From the NCBI GenBank assembly GCA_934589145.1, contig CAKTNW010000072.1, positions 1 to 5,761 on the forward strand: a stretch of 5,761 bases of DNA, written 5' to 3'. Below the pieces are notes generated by a model. The model was given only the letters and a program-made list of their open reading frames with translations. It was not told the DNA's origin and did no database searches. Source of the DNA: an uncultured Oscillospiraceae bacterium. Lineage in GTDB: Bacteria; Bacillota; Clostridia; Oscillospirales; Oscillospiraceae. The translations under genes were made by a program, and so were the position numbers. Positions 1 through 5,761 of this stretch are shown here, piece after piece (position 1 is the stretch's first letter; each line of letters begins with the position of its first letter).

Positions 1-906
1 CAGGTGCTGCTGAAGCGGGACGGCCTGCCCACCTATAACTTCGCCAATGTCATCGACGATCACCTGATGGGCATCACCCATGTGGTGCGGGGCAGCGAAT
101 ACCTGTCCTCCGCCCCCAAGTACGATCTGCTGTATCACGCCTTCGGCTGGGAGGTACCCACCTATGTCCACTGCTCCCCCGTCATGCGTGACGCCCAGAA
201 CAAGATGTCCAAGCGCCACGGCGACCCCAGCTATGAGGATCTGAAGGCCCAGGGCTATCTGACCGAGGCCATCCTCAACTATGTGGCCCTGCTGGGCTGG
301 TCTCCCAAGGGCGAGTATGCCGAGCAGGAGATCTTCTCGCTGGAGGAGCTGACGAAGGTCTTTGACATGACCGGCATCTCCAAGTCCCCCGCCATCTTCG
401 ACATCGCCAAGCTGGATCACTTCAACGCCGTATATCTGCGTGCCATGGAGCCTGCCGCCTTTGCAAAAGTGGCGGAGCCCTACATCCGCCAAAGCGTCAA
501 GGGCGACTTTGACATCGCCGCCATCGTCGGTCTCCTGCAGACCCGCTGCGAGAAGCTGACGGAGATCCCCGAAAAGGTGGACTTCTTCGACGCCTGCCCC
601 GAGTATGGCATCGACTTCTTCACCAACAAGAAATCCAAGACCAACCCGGAGGTCTGCAAGACCATGCTGGAGGCTGCCATCCCCATGTTGGAGCAGCTTC
701 CCGACTGGACGACGGACACCATCCACGACAGCCTCATCGCCCTGGCGGAGCAGTTGGGCGTGAAGAACGCCACCCTCATGTGGCCGGTGCGCATTGCCGC
801 CGCCGGCAAGCTGGTGACGCCCGGCGGCGCCGTGGAGATCTGCCAGATCCTGGGCCGGGACGAGACGCTGCACCGCCTGAAGGCCGGTCTTGCCAAGCTG
901 GGGTAA
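1..906 (+). CDS. gltX: Glutamyl-tRNA synthetase, C-terminal part (5' partial)
   Basis: Class I aminoacyl-tRNA synthetase that charges tRNA-Glu with glutamate in the cytoplasm. The reading frame is open from base 1 (first codon CAG), so the GTG at 4 is an internal valine and not a start. Visible residues 1-40 match the conserved end of the catalytic core (NFANVIDDHLMGITHVVRGS, then EYLSS). The ATP-binding signature KMSKR lies at visible residues 68-72, followed by HGD. The stem-contact region (LLGWSPKGE, then FDIAKLDHFNAVYLR) and the helical anticodon-binding domain follow, ending in LGRDETLHRL and a TAA stop. The 302 visible residues against a usual bacterial length of about 480-560 imply that roughly 180-250 N-terminal residues, including the HIGH motif, lie off the left edge. 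The next gene starts 3 bases after the stop, suggesting co-transcription. Identification is firm; promoter and any upstream control are outside the window. Confidence 0.97.
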   Translation, partial: QVLLKRDGLPTYNFANVIDDHLMGITHVVRGSEYLSSAPKYDLLYHAFGWEVPTYVHCSPVMRDAQNKMSKRHGDPSYEDLKAQGYLTEAILNYVALLGWSPKGEYAEQEIFSLEELTKVFDMTGISKSPAIFDIAKLDHFNAVYLRAMEPAAFAKVAEPYIRQSVKGDFDIAAIVGLLQTRCEKLTEIPEKVDFFDACPEYGIDFFTNKKSKTNPEVCKTMLEAAIPMLEQLPDWTTDTIHDSLIALAEQLGVKNATLMWPVRIAAAGKLVTPGGAVEICQILGRDETLHRLKAGLAKLG

Positions 907-909
907 GCC

Positions 910-1530
910 ATGAGCTGGCTGAAACAACAGCACCGCGCCCTGTGGCGGTTCTACCGCGAGGCACTGGGCGAGTCCCTGCTGATCACCGCCGCCGCGTTTG
1001 TGATCATCTGCCTGCTGGCCTTCGGCGCGGGACTGCTGAATAAGAGCATCCCGGCGCTGGCCATGGACTACATCCAGCGGATCATGGATATCAAGGACAT
1101 CGTGACCGATGAGGGCGGCATCGACCTGGCGGCCCTGTTCGGCAACAATGTGCGGGCCGCCGCCGTCAGCGTACTGTACGGCTTTATCCCCTTTCTGTAC
1201 CTGACGGCGCTGGCGCTGGGCATGAACGCCATCATTCTGGGCATCTTCGCCGCCTATTTCGTCAATACCGGCACCTCCCTTCTGGTATACTTTGCCGGTA
1301 TCCTGCCCCACGGCGTCTTTGAGCTGTCCGCCCTGCTACTGGCCTTCGCCTGCGGCTTCCTGCTGTGCAAGCGCACCACCCAGTACGTCCGCAAGAACAC
1401 CAAAGGCATGATGAAGCCCCTGATGCTGGACCTGCTGCGGGTGTTCGTCATGCACATCCTGCCGCTGCTGGCCGTCGCCGCCGTGGTGGAGACCTTTGTG
1501 ACCCCCGCCGTTATGGCGCTTTTTATGTGA
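910..1530 (+). CDS. SpoIIM-family (stage II sporulation protein M-like) integral membrane protein
   Basis: A 206-residue, very hydrophobic protein. Membrane segments are apparent at about residues 22-43, 84-104, 106-132, 138-153 and 173-205, with a polar stretch at 45-75. The family signature is visible: LFGNNVRAA (76-84), a glycine-rich membrane span leading to LGMNAIILG (103-111), and the ILPHGVFEL motif (131-139). Known family: SpoIIM of Bacillus works with SpoIID and SpoIIP in septal peptidoglycan remodelling during engulfment, but the wider family also occurs in non-sporulation roles. Neither SpoIID nor SpoIIP is adjacent here, so a true engulfment role is unproven and no gene symbol is given. 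ATG at 910 is chosen because it lies 3 bases after the gltX stop and precedes the first membrane span; the ribosome binding site is weak (GGGG just upstream, overlapping the gltX end), which suggests translational coupling to gltX. The end is TGA at 1528-1530. Confidence 0.85.
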   Translation: MSWLKQQHRALWRFYREALGESLLITAAAFVIICLLAFGAGLLNKSIPALAMDYIQRIMDIKDIVTDEGGIDLAALFGNNVRAAAVSVLYGFIPFLYLTALALGMNAIILGIFAAYFVNTGTSLLVYFAGILPHGVFELSALLLAFACGFLLCKRTTQYVRKNTKGMMKPLMLDLLRVFVMHILPLLAVAAVVETFVTPAVMALFM

Positions 1531-1536
1531 TATCAT

Positions 1537-1550
1537 CCGCCCCGAGGCGG
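1537..1550 (+). promoter_or_regulatory. Small GC hairpin just ahead of the glnN ribosome binding site
   Basis: CCGCC (1537-1541) and GGCGG (1546-1550) can pair around a CCGA loop, two bases before the AAAGGAG site. No U-run follows, so it is not a terminator. It could tune glnN translation, protect an mRNA end after processing, or be a chance product of high GC. The structure is seen in the sequence; any function is a guess. Confidence 0.3.
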
Positions 1551-1552
1551 TG

Positions 1553-1559
1553 AAAGGAG
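1553..1559 (+). promoter_or_regulatory. glnN ribosome binding site
   Basis: AAAGGAG lies 9 bases ahead of ATG at 1569 and fixes that start. It is much stronger than the site in front of the preceding membrane-protein gene, so glnN can be translated independently of its upstream neighbours. Confidence 0.8.
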
Positions 1560-1568
1560 AATCATACA

Positions 1569-3671
1569 ATGAACGAGAATGTGACACGGATCCCCGACAT
1601 CTTCGGCAGCATGGTGTTTACCGAGGAGAAGATGCGACAGCGTCTCAGCGCTGACGTCTATCAGGCTTGGCAGCAATGCCAGGCGCAGGGGAAGTCGCTG
1701 GATCGTTCCATTGCCGATGAGATCGCCTGCGCCATGAAGGACTGGGCCACGGAGCTGGGCGCCACCCACTTCACCCACTGGTTCCAGCCCATGACCGGCT
1801 TCACCGCCGAGAAGCACGACAGCTTCATCACCCCCACCGGAGACGGCCGCATCCTGATGGAGCTGTCCGGCAAGGAACTGAGCCGCGGCGAGGCCGACGC
1901 CTCCAGCTTCCCCTCCGGCGGCCTGCGGGCCACCTTCGAGGCCAGGGGCTATACGGCGTGGGATCCCACGTCCTACGCCTTCGTGAAGGATAAGACCCTG
2001 TGCATCCCCACCATCTTCTGCTCCTATTCCGGCAACACGCTGGACAAGAAAACGCCCCTGCTGCGCTCCATGCACGCGCTGGATCAGCAGTGCATCCGCA
2101 TTCTGCGGCTGTTCGGCAACACCGAGGCCCAGCACGTCATCCCCCAGGTAGGTGCGGAGCAGGAGTACTTCCTCATCGACAAGGAGGACTATCGCCGCCG
2201 GGAGGACCTGCGGCTGTGCGGCCGCACCCTGTTCGGTGCCAAGCCCCCCAAGGGGCAGGAGCTGGACGACCACTACTACGGCGCCATCAAGCCCCGTGTG
2301 GCGGCCTTTATGCATGAGCTGGACGTGGAGCTGTGGAAGCTCGGCGTGTTCTCCAAGACGGAGCACAACGAGGTGGCTCCTGCCCAGCATGAGAACGCCC
2401 CCGTATACTGCAACGCCAACATCGCCTGCGACCACAACCAGCTCACCATGGAGCTGCTGAAGACCGTGGCCGAGCGTCACGGTCTGGTGTGCCTGCTGCA
2501 CGAAAAGCCCTTTGCCGGGGTCAACGGCAGCGGCAAGCACGACAACTGGTCTTTGCAGACCGACACCGGCGAAAACCTGCTGAAGCCCGGCAAGACCCCC
2601 AGCCAGAACGCCCAGTTTCTGCTGTTCCTGGCGGCCTTCATCAAGGGCGTGGACGAGTATCAGGACATGCTGCGCTGCTGCGTGGCCTATCCCGGCAACG
2701 ACCGCCGTCTGGGCGGCAACGAGGCGCCTCCCGCCATCGTGTCCGTGTTCCTGGGCGACGAGCTGACCGCCATTCTGGACTCCATCATCCAGGGTACGGA
2801 GTATGTGGACGTCACCAAGCGCCGTCTCGAGATCGGCGTGGACACCCTGCCGGAGATCCCCCAGGATACCACCGACCGGAACCGCACCTCTCCCCTAGCC
2901 TTCACCGGCAATAAGTTCGAGTTCCGCATGCTGGGCTCCAGCCAGTCCATCGCCAGCCCCAGCGCCGTGATGAACACCATCATGACCGAGGAGCTGGAGC
3001 AGTTCGCCGATATTCTGGAACAGGCCGAGGACTTCCAGTCCGCCCTGCAGACGCTGCTGCACGACACCTTTGCCGCCCACCAGCGGATCATCTTCAACGG
3101 CAACGGCTACAGCGACGAGTGGGTGGCCGAGGCCAAGCGCCGCGGGCTCAGCAATCTGGGCAACACCGTGGACGCCCTGCCCGCCTACATTGCCGAGAAG
3201 AACATCGCCATGTTCAGCCGCCACGGCGTGCTGACCCGCGACGAGCTGGAGGCCCGCTATAACATCCATCTGGAGAACTACTGCAAGGTCATGACCATCG
3301 AGGGCAATACCCTGCTGGATATGGCCCGCCGCCAGATCATGCCCGCCGTCAGCAAGTACTCCGACGAGCTGGCCACCGCCCTGTTCCACAAGCAGAACTG
3401 CGGCATCCCCCTGTCCGTGAAGATGGAGGAGGCCACGCTGCGGAAGCTGGCCGACCTGTCCGGCAAGCTGTACGACGCCTGCGAGGCGCTGGAGCGGGCC
3501 ATCAACAAGGCGCCCGCCATGGACGGCGGCATCAAGGCCGCCTGCTACTACCGCGATCAGGTAGACGCCCGCCGCCAGAAGGCCAGCGCCCTCATCAATC
3601 AGTTGGAGGCCATCACCGGCGCACAGCACTGGCCCCTGCCCACCTATGCGGATATTCTGTTCTCGGTGTGA
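1569..3671 (+). CDS. glnN: Glutamine synthetase type III (GSIII)
   Basis: Cytoplasmic enzyme that makes glutamine from glutamate, ammonia and ATP. At 700 residues it fits the long GSIII family (about 690-730) and not GSI (about 440-470). Visible landmarks in order are: a GSIII-specific N-terminal region; THFTHWFQPMTG near residues 66-77; FPSGGLRATFEARGYTAWDP (114-133); the metal-binding VGAEQEYFLID (194-204, E197 and E199); HNEVAPAQHE (266-275); the ATP/metal loop HEKPFAGVNGSGKHDNWS (311-328); the active-site arginine region GNDRRLGGNEAPPAI (376-390); and FEFRMLGSSQSIASP (450-464). The C-terminal 230 residues form the helical extension typical of GSIII. All expected catalytic motifs are present and there is no frameshift. 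Known GSIIIs form dodecamers built from stacked hexameric rings. The gene follows the membrane-protein gene by 38 bases with no evident promoter in the gap, and ends at TGA just before a strong terminator. Nitrogen control is plausible, but no regulator site was recognised. Confidence 0.97.
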   Translation: MNENVTRIPDIFGSMVFTEEKMRQRLSADVYQAWQQCQAQGKSLDRSIADEIACAMKDWATELGATHFTHWFQPMTGFTAEKHDSFITPTGDGRILMELSGKELSRGEADASSFPSGGLRATFEARGYTAWDPTSYAFVKDKTLCIPTIFCSYSGNTLDKKTPLLRSMHALDQQCIRILRLFGNTEAQHVIPQVGAEQEYFLIDKEDYRRREDLRLCGRTLFGAKPPKGQELDDHYYGAIKPRVAAFMHELDVELWKLGVFSKTEHNEVAPAQHENAPVYCNANIACDHNQLTMELLKTVAERHGLVCLLHEKPFAGVNGSGKHDNWSLQTDTGENLLKPGKTPSQNAQFLLFLAAFIKGVDEYQDMLRCCVAYPGNDRRLGGNEAPPAIVSVFLGDELTAILDSIIQGTEYVDVTKRRLEIGVDTLPEIPQDTTDRNRTSPLAFTGNKFEFRMLGSSQSIASPSAVMNTIMTEELEQFADILEQAEDFQSALQTLLHDTFAAHQRIIFNGNGYSDEWVAEAKRRGLSNLGNTVDALPAYIAEKNIAMFSRHGVLTRDELEARYNIHLENYCKVMTIEGNTLLDMARRQIMPAVSKYSDELATALFHKQNCGIPLSVKMEEATLRKLADLSGKLYDACEALERAINKAPAMDGGIKAACYYRDQVDARRQKASALINQLEAITGAQHWPLPTYADILFSV

Positions 3672-3682
3672 TATTGTGATAG

Positions 3683-3719
3683 AAAACTCCACGCAACTTG
3701 AAGTTGCGTGGAGTTTTTT
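3683..3719 (+). terminator. Rho-independent terminator after glnN
   Basis: A perfect inverted repeat has arms at 3683-3699 and 3701-3717 (core ACTCCACGCAACTT and its reverse complement) and a single central base, so the innermost pairs open to form the real loop. The right arm runs into six T residues (3714-3719). It starts 11 bases after the glnN stop and closes the gltX/SpoIIM-like/glnN run. The A-run at 3683-3686 gives a shorter U-run on the other strand, so weak bidirectional action is possible, though no - strand gene needs it. Confidence 0.93.
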
Positions 3720-3739
3720 CATATGCAATTTCAAGTTAC

Positions 3740-3768
3740 TGGACACAGCGGCCTTTTGCCGGTAAAAT
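3740..3768 (+). promoter_or_regulatory. Probable sigma-A promoter for the erythromycin-esterase-like gene
   Basis: A -35 box TGGACA (3740-3745, five of six matches to TTGACA) is followed by a 17-base spacer and a -10 box TAAAAT (3763-3768, five of six matches to TATAAT). Transcription would start near 3775, leaving a leader of about 38 bases. It lies downstream of the glnN terminator and upstream of the AAGGAGG site, just where a promoter for the next gene is expected. No leader structure or riboswitch fits in so short a leader. Confidence 0.7.
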
Positions 3769-3800
3769 GAAAGAAGGAACAGTTCACCCACCGGTCAGAA

Positions 3801-3807
3801 AAGGAGG
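3801..3807 (+). promoter_or_regulatory. Strong ribosome binding site for the erythromycin-esterase-like gene
   Basis: AAGGAGG sits 5 bases ahead of ATG at 3813. It is a near-perfect complement to the 16S rRNA 3' end and determines the start, which places a basic, hydrophobic signal or anchor at the N-terminus. Confidence 0.85.
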
Positions 3808-3812
3808 GCGTC

Positions 3813-5000
3813 ATGAGGAAGAGAAAATGGTTACGCATCATTATCTGTGTCATTCTGGCGGCCATCGTCTGCCGCGGCATCGTGTCGGCGATCACCCAGA
3901 AGCGATATGCCGCAATGCCCTGTGAATTCGTGATGCCGGAGAGCTTTTCGCTGCCGGACAGCCGCCTTGTGGCGATCGGTACGGCCACCCACGGAAACGG
4001 CGATTCCTTTGCGGCGGCGCTTGCGGTGCTGCGTGAGATGTACGCGGCACACGGAAGCGTCGCGCTGATTCTTGAGGAGAATGTAGGTGACGCGGAAACC
4101 GTCGGCTTGCAGCACGCCTATTCCGGTGAGTTGGGAGAACACGTAGGGTTCTATCTGATCTACGAGAACCAGGAGATGGCCGATATTCTGAAATGGCTGG
4201 AGGAAAGCGGCCAGCGGCTCTACGGCATCGACATCCAGAATATTCAGGCCGTGGCTGACAGGCTGCGTGACCGTCTGACGGAGTTGGGGTTTGCGGCGGC
4301 AAAAGACATGGCGCTTGCCGACGTAAGCAAAGCGGACATGGCGGATCACCTGCCGCTTCTGGACGAGATCGACCGCTTCTTAAAGGTGCGCTATGACAGC
4401 GGCGCACTGTCCGAGCGGGAATACTGCTATCTGCTGCATCAGGTGGACTGCGTCCGGCAGAACTACGAATACCGACTGGCAGAAGACCGGCACTTCGACA
4501 TCCGCGATAAGGCGATGGCACAGAACGCTGCATGGGTCATGGACTACGAGCAGAGGTTTTTCGGCAACGACTACGCCGTTTTGCTGGCCAGCAACGGCCA
4601 TGTGGTAAAGACCCCGTGGGCCTATGACAATGCCTATGTGGGTGGCACTTTTTGTCCCGCTGGTGTAACATTAAGCAAAGAACTGGAGAAGAACTATTTT
4701 GTGATCATCACAGATGCGGCAGAAAACTATTTTGTCGCAGGTGTTGGAAACGGACAAAACCGCCAAAAAATTTTTCATATTGACAGAAAGGATCTTCTGT
4801 TGTCTGTCAATGGCAGTGGCTACTTTACTGCACAAGAACTGTCAGATATGGGACACACAAACTGGGATATGACCATGGTTGGTGCTACAACAACAGATGT
4901 ACAGACTTGGAATAAAAAATGGTACGCCGTCCCCGTTTCGGTACCCGAAAGCTTTGACGCGATGCTGTTTTCGACCAGAATGACAGCCGTTCACAAGTGA
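3813..5000 (+). CDS. Erythromycin-esterase-like protein with N-terminal membrane anchor or signal peptide
   Basis: A 395-residue protein. Residues 1-8 are basic (MRKRKWLR) and 9-27 are hydrophobic, giving an uncleaved anchor or a Sec signal peptide with a possible cleavage site after V24-S25-A26; the catalytic part would then lie outside the cell. From about residue 50 it follows the erythromycin esterase (EreA/EreB-like) fold family: LVAIGTATHGNGDSF (52-66, with the family histidine at H60), LILEENVGDAE (85-95), a helical lid region, YGIDIQ (137-142, family form GfDxQ), KAMAQNAAWV (233-242) and LLASNGHVVK (257-266, with the second family histidine at H263). The usual Glu of GEATHG is Thr57, and the His of the usual AHNxHV motif is Ser260, so macrolide esterase activity is doubtful. 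Many relatives have unknown substrates. It has its own promoter and terminator and is less GC-biased than its neighbours, notably at 4681-4920 (about 40% G+C). The family call is good; the substrate is unknown. Confidence 0.82.
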   Translation: MRKRKWLRIIICVILAAIVCRGIVSAITQKRYAAMPCEFVMPESFSLPDSRLVAIGTATHGNGDSFAAALAVLREMYAAHGSVALILEENVGDAETVGLQHAYSGELGEHVGFYLIYENQEMADILKWLEESGQRLYGIDIQNIQAVADRLRDRLTELGFAAAKDMALADVSKADMADHLPLLDEIDRFLKVRYDSGALSEREYCYLLHQVDCVRQNYEYRLAEDRHFDIRDKAMAQNAAWVMDYEQRFFGNDYAVLLASNGHVVKTPWAYDNAYVGGTFCPAGVTLSKELEKNYFVIITDAAENYFVAGVGNGQNRQKIFHIDRKDLLLSVNGSGYFTAQELSDMGHTNWDMTMVGATTTDVQTWNKKWYAVPVSVPESFDAMLFSTRMTAVHK

Positions 5001-5013
5001 TCATTTTCCCCAA

Positions 5014-5053
5014 AAACAAATAAGCCGTGGCGAAAGCCACGGCTTATTTGTTT
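5014..5053. terminator. Bidirectional terminator between convergent genes
   Basis: An 18-bp perfect stem (5014-5031 with 5036-5053) is closed by a GAAA loop in a C-G context, a very stable tetraloop. On the + strand the right arm ends in TTATTTGTTT, directly after the erythromycin-esterase-like gene (stop at 4998-5000). On the - strand the arm continues into TTTGTTTTTGG, a better U-run, and would terminate tyrS, whose stop lies about 55 bases away. One hairpin therefore can serve both converging transcripts. Confidence 0.9.
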
Positions 5054-5057
5054 GAGC

Positions 5058-5078
5058 TATATCATGGTCAGTGATATA
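5058..5078. repeat. Short AT-rich inverted repeat in the convergent gap
   Basis: TATATCA (5058-5064) and TGATATA (5072-5078) form a perfect 7-bp inverted repeat with a 7-base loop. It lies between the shared terminator and the tyrS stop, where no promoter is expected. The pairing is weak and may be chance or an auxiliary 3'-end structure for tyrS mRNA. Confidence 0.35.
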
Positions 5079-5107
5079 AACAGGGGAATAGGGTCTTGGA
5101 GGAAAAA

Positions 5108-5761
5108 TTATACCAGAACAGCGCGATGGAAGACCTTCTTGCCTTTCTTGATGATCACACCATCGCCTGTAAACTGCTCGCAGCCGAAGGTGGTCTCGAT
5201 TGCGGACACCTTCTCGTCGTTGACGGACACGCCGCCCTGCTGCACCAGACGGCGGGCCTCGCCCTTGGAGGCGGCCAGACCGCACTTCACCAGCAGGCTC
5301 AGCACATCGATGGAGCCGCCGCCGAAGTCATCGTTGGTCAGCTCGGTGGTGGGCATATGCTCGGTATCGCCGGCGCCGGAGAACAGGGCCTGAGAGGCGG
5401 TGCGGGCCTTCTCGGCCTCCTCCTCGCCGTGAACCAGCTTGGTCAGCTCATAGGCCAGAATGTCCTTGGCCTCGTTGAGCTGGGAGCCTTCCCAGGAGGA
5501 CATGGCGTCGATCTGCTCCAGCGGCAGGAAGGTCAGCATACGGATGCACTTCAGCACGTCGGCGTCGCCCACATTACGCCAGTACTGATAGAACTCGAAG
5601 GGACTGGTCTTGTTGGGATCCAGCCACACAGCGCCGCTGGCGGTCTTGCCCATCTTCTTGCCCTCGGAGTTCATCAGCAGGGTGATGGTCATGGCGTGGG
5701 CGTCCTTGCCCAGCTTCTTGCGGATCAGCTCGGTGCCGCCCAGCATGTTGCTCCACTGGTC
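5108..5761 (-). CDS. tyrS: Tyrosyl-tRNA synthetase, C-terminal part (5' partial)
   Basis: Class I synthetase that charges tRNA-Tyr in the cytoplasm. The frame is open to the right edge, giving 217 visible residues that begin DQWSNMLGGTELIRKKLG, the end of the catalytic domain (family form DQWGNIxxGxxLIR, with Ser in place of the usual Gly). The ATP-binding loop KMGKT is at visible residues 36-40, followed by GAVWLD; bacterial TyrRS normally reads KFGKS/T here, so this confirms TyrRS over TrpRS. The helical anticodon domain follows, with FEFYQYWRNVGDADV then LTFLPLEQI. A C-terminal S4-type RNA-binding domain occupies roughly 150-217 (GLAASKGEARRLVQQGGVSV, then VIIKKGKKVFHR). Typical length is about 400-420 residues, so around 190 N-terminal residues with the HIGH-type motif are beyond the window, as is any T-box leader. 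It converges on the erythromycin-esterase-like gene and ends in TAA. Confidence 0.97.
   Translation of the reverse strand, partial: DQWSNMLGGTELIRKKLGKDAHAMTITLLMNSEGKKMGKTASGAVWLDPNKTSPFEFYQYWRNVGDADVLKCIRMLTFLPLEQIDAMSSWEGSQLNEAKDILAYELTKLVHGEEEAEKARTASQALFSGAGDTEHMPTTELTNDDFGGGSIDVLSLLVKCGLAASKGEARRLVQQGGVSVNDEKVSAIETTFGCEQFTGDGVIIKKGKKVFHRAVLV

Noticed and set aside
4..906. GTG at base 4 as a real start of a 300-residue protein
   Set aside because: The frame stays open to base 1 and the sequence begins in the middle of the glutamyl-tRNA synthetase catalytic core, so the gene is simply cut by the window edge.
1533..2540. 335-residue open frame on the - strand opposite the glnN start
   Set aside because: It lies fully antisense to strongly conserved glnN motifs, shows the low-complexity G/V/L/A/H composition of a GC-rich shadow frame, and resembles no family I recognise.
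2895..3791. 298-residue open frame on the - strand over the glnN 3' end and terminator
   Set aside because: It runs through the terminator hairpin, is rich in A/V/G/L/H/Q, lacks domain motifs and is explained by the codon bias of the opposite strand.
3855..3875. Lipoprotein processing site (AIVC) in the Ere-like N-terminus
   Set aside because: The residue before Cys20 is Val where Gly, Ala or Ser is expected, and the cysteine lies within the hydrophobic stretch, so a lipobox is not supported.
5052..5393. 113-residue + strand open frame, with a GGAGG-like sequence at 5098-5102
   Set aside because: Most of it is antisense to tyrS, and the GGAGG-like site has no suitable start codon at proper spacing. 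The ATG in the inverted repeat at 5064-5066 has no ribosome binding site.
1..5761. CRISPR arrays, tRNA or rRNA genes, transposases, attachment sites
   Set aside because: No regularly spaced repeats, tRNA-like T-loop patterns, rRNA signatures, transposase motifs or flanking duplications were seen. Upstream T-box leaders for the two synthetase genes would lie outside the window.

Overview
The window looks like a chromosomal segment from a GC-rich, spore-forming Firmicute, most plausibly a gut-type Clostridia of the Oscillospiraceae/Ruminococcaceae kind. This is inferred from three things: strong C/G preference at third codon positions (sampled 60-base lines are about 58-68% G+C), a SpoIIM-family membrane protein, and a type III glutamine synthetase with classical AGGAG ribosome binding sites. 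The genus cannot be fixed from sequence alone.

Layout. Bases 1-3671 (+ strand) hold a tight gene run: the C-terminal 302 codons of glutamyl-tRNA synthetase (gltX, cut by the left edge), a 206-residue SpoIIM-family integral membrane protein starting 3 bases after the gltX stop, and, 38 bases further on, a complete 700-residue type III glutamine synthetase (glnN). A strong perfect-stem terminator at about 3683-3719 closes this run. Bases 3720-3812 carry a good sigma-A-type promoter (TGGACA, 17 bases, TAAAAT) and an AAGGAGG ribosome binding site for a separately transcribed gene. That gene (3813-5000) encodes a 395-residue erythromycin-esterase-like protein with an N-terminal membrane anchor or signal peptide. 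An 18-bp hairpin with a GAAA loop (5014-5053) lies between it and a convergent gene on the - strand, the C-terminal 217 residues of tyrosyl-tRNA synthetase (tyrS, cut by the right edge). It can serve as terminator for both.

How the parts relate. gltX and glnN both draw on the glutamate pool (charging of tRNA-Glu, and conversion of glutamate plus ammonia to glutamine), so sharing a transcript would make metabolic sense; the membrane protein between them has no evident link. The erythromycin-esterase-like gene is the accessory element of the window. It sits between housekeeping genes as a unit with its own promoter and terminator, its codon usage is less GC-biased, its 3' third is distinctly AT-richer, and two positions that are normally conserved in the family's active site are changed. 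I see no CRISPR array, tRNA, rRNA, insertion sequence or phage gene, and nothing that amounts to a clearly new multi-gene system.
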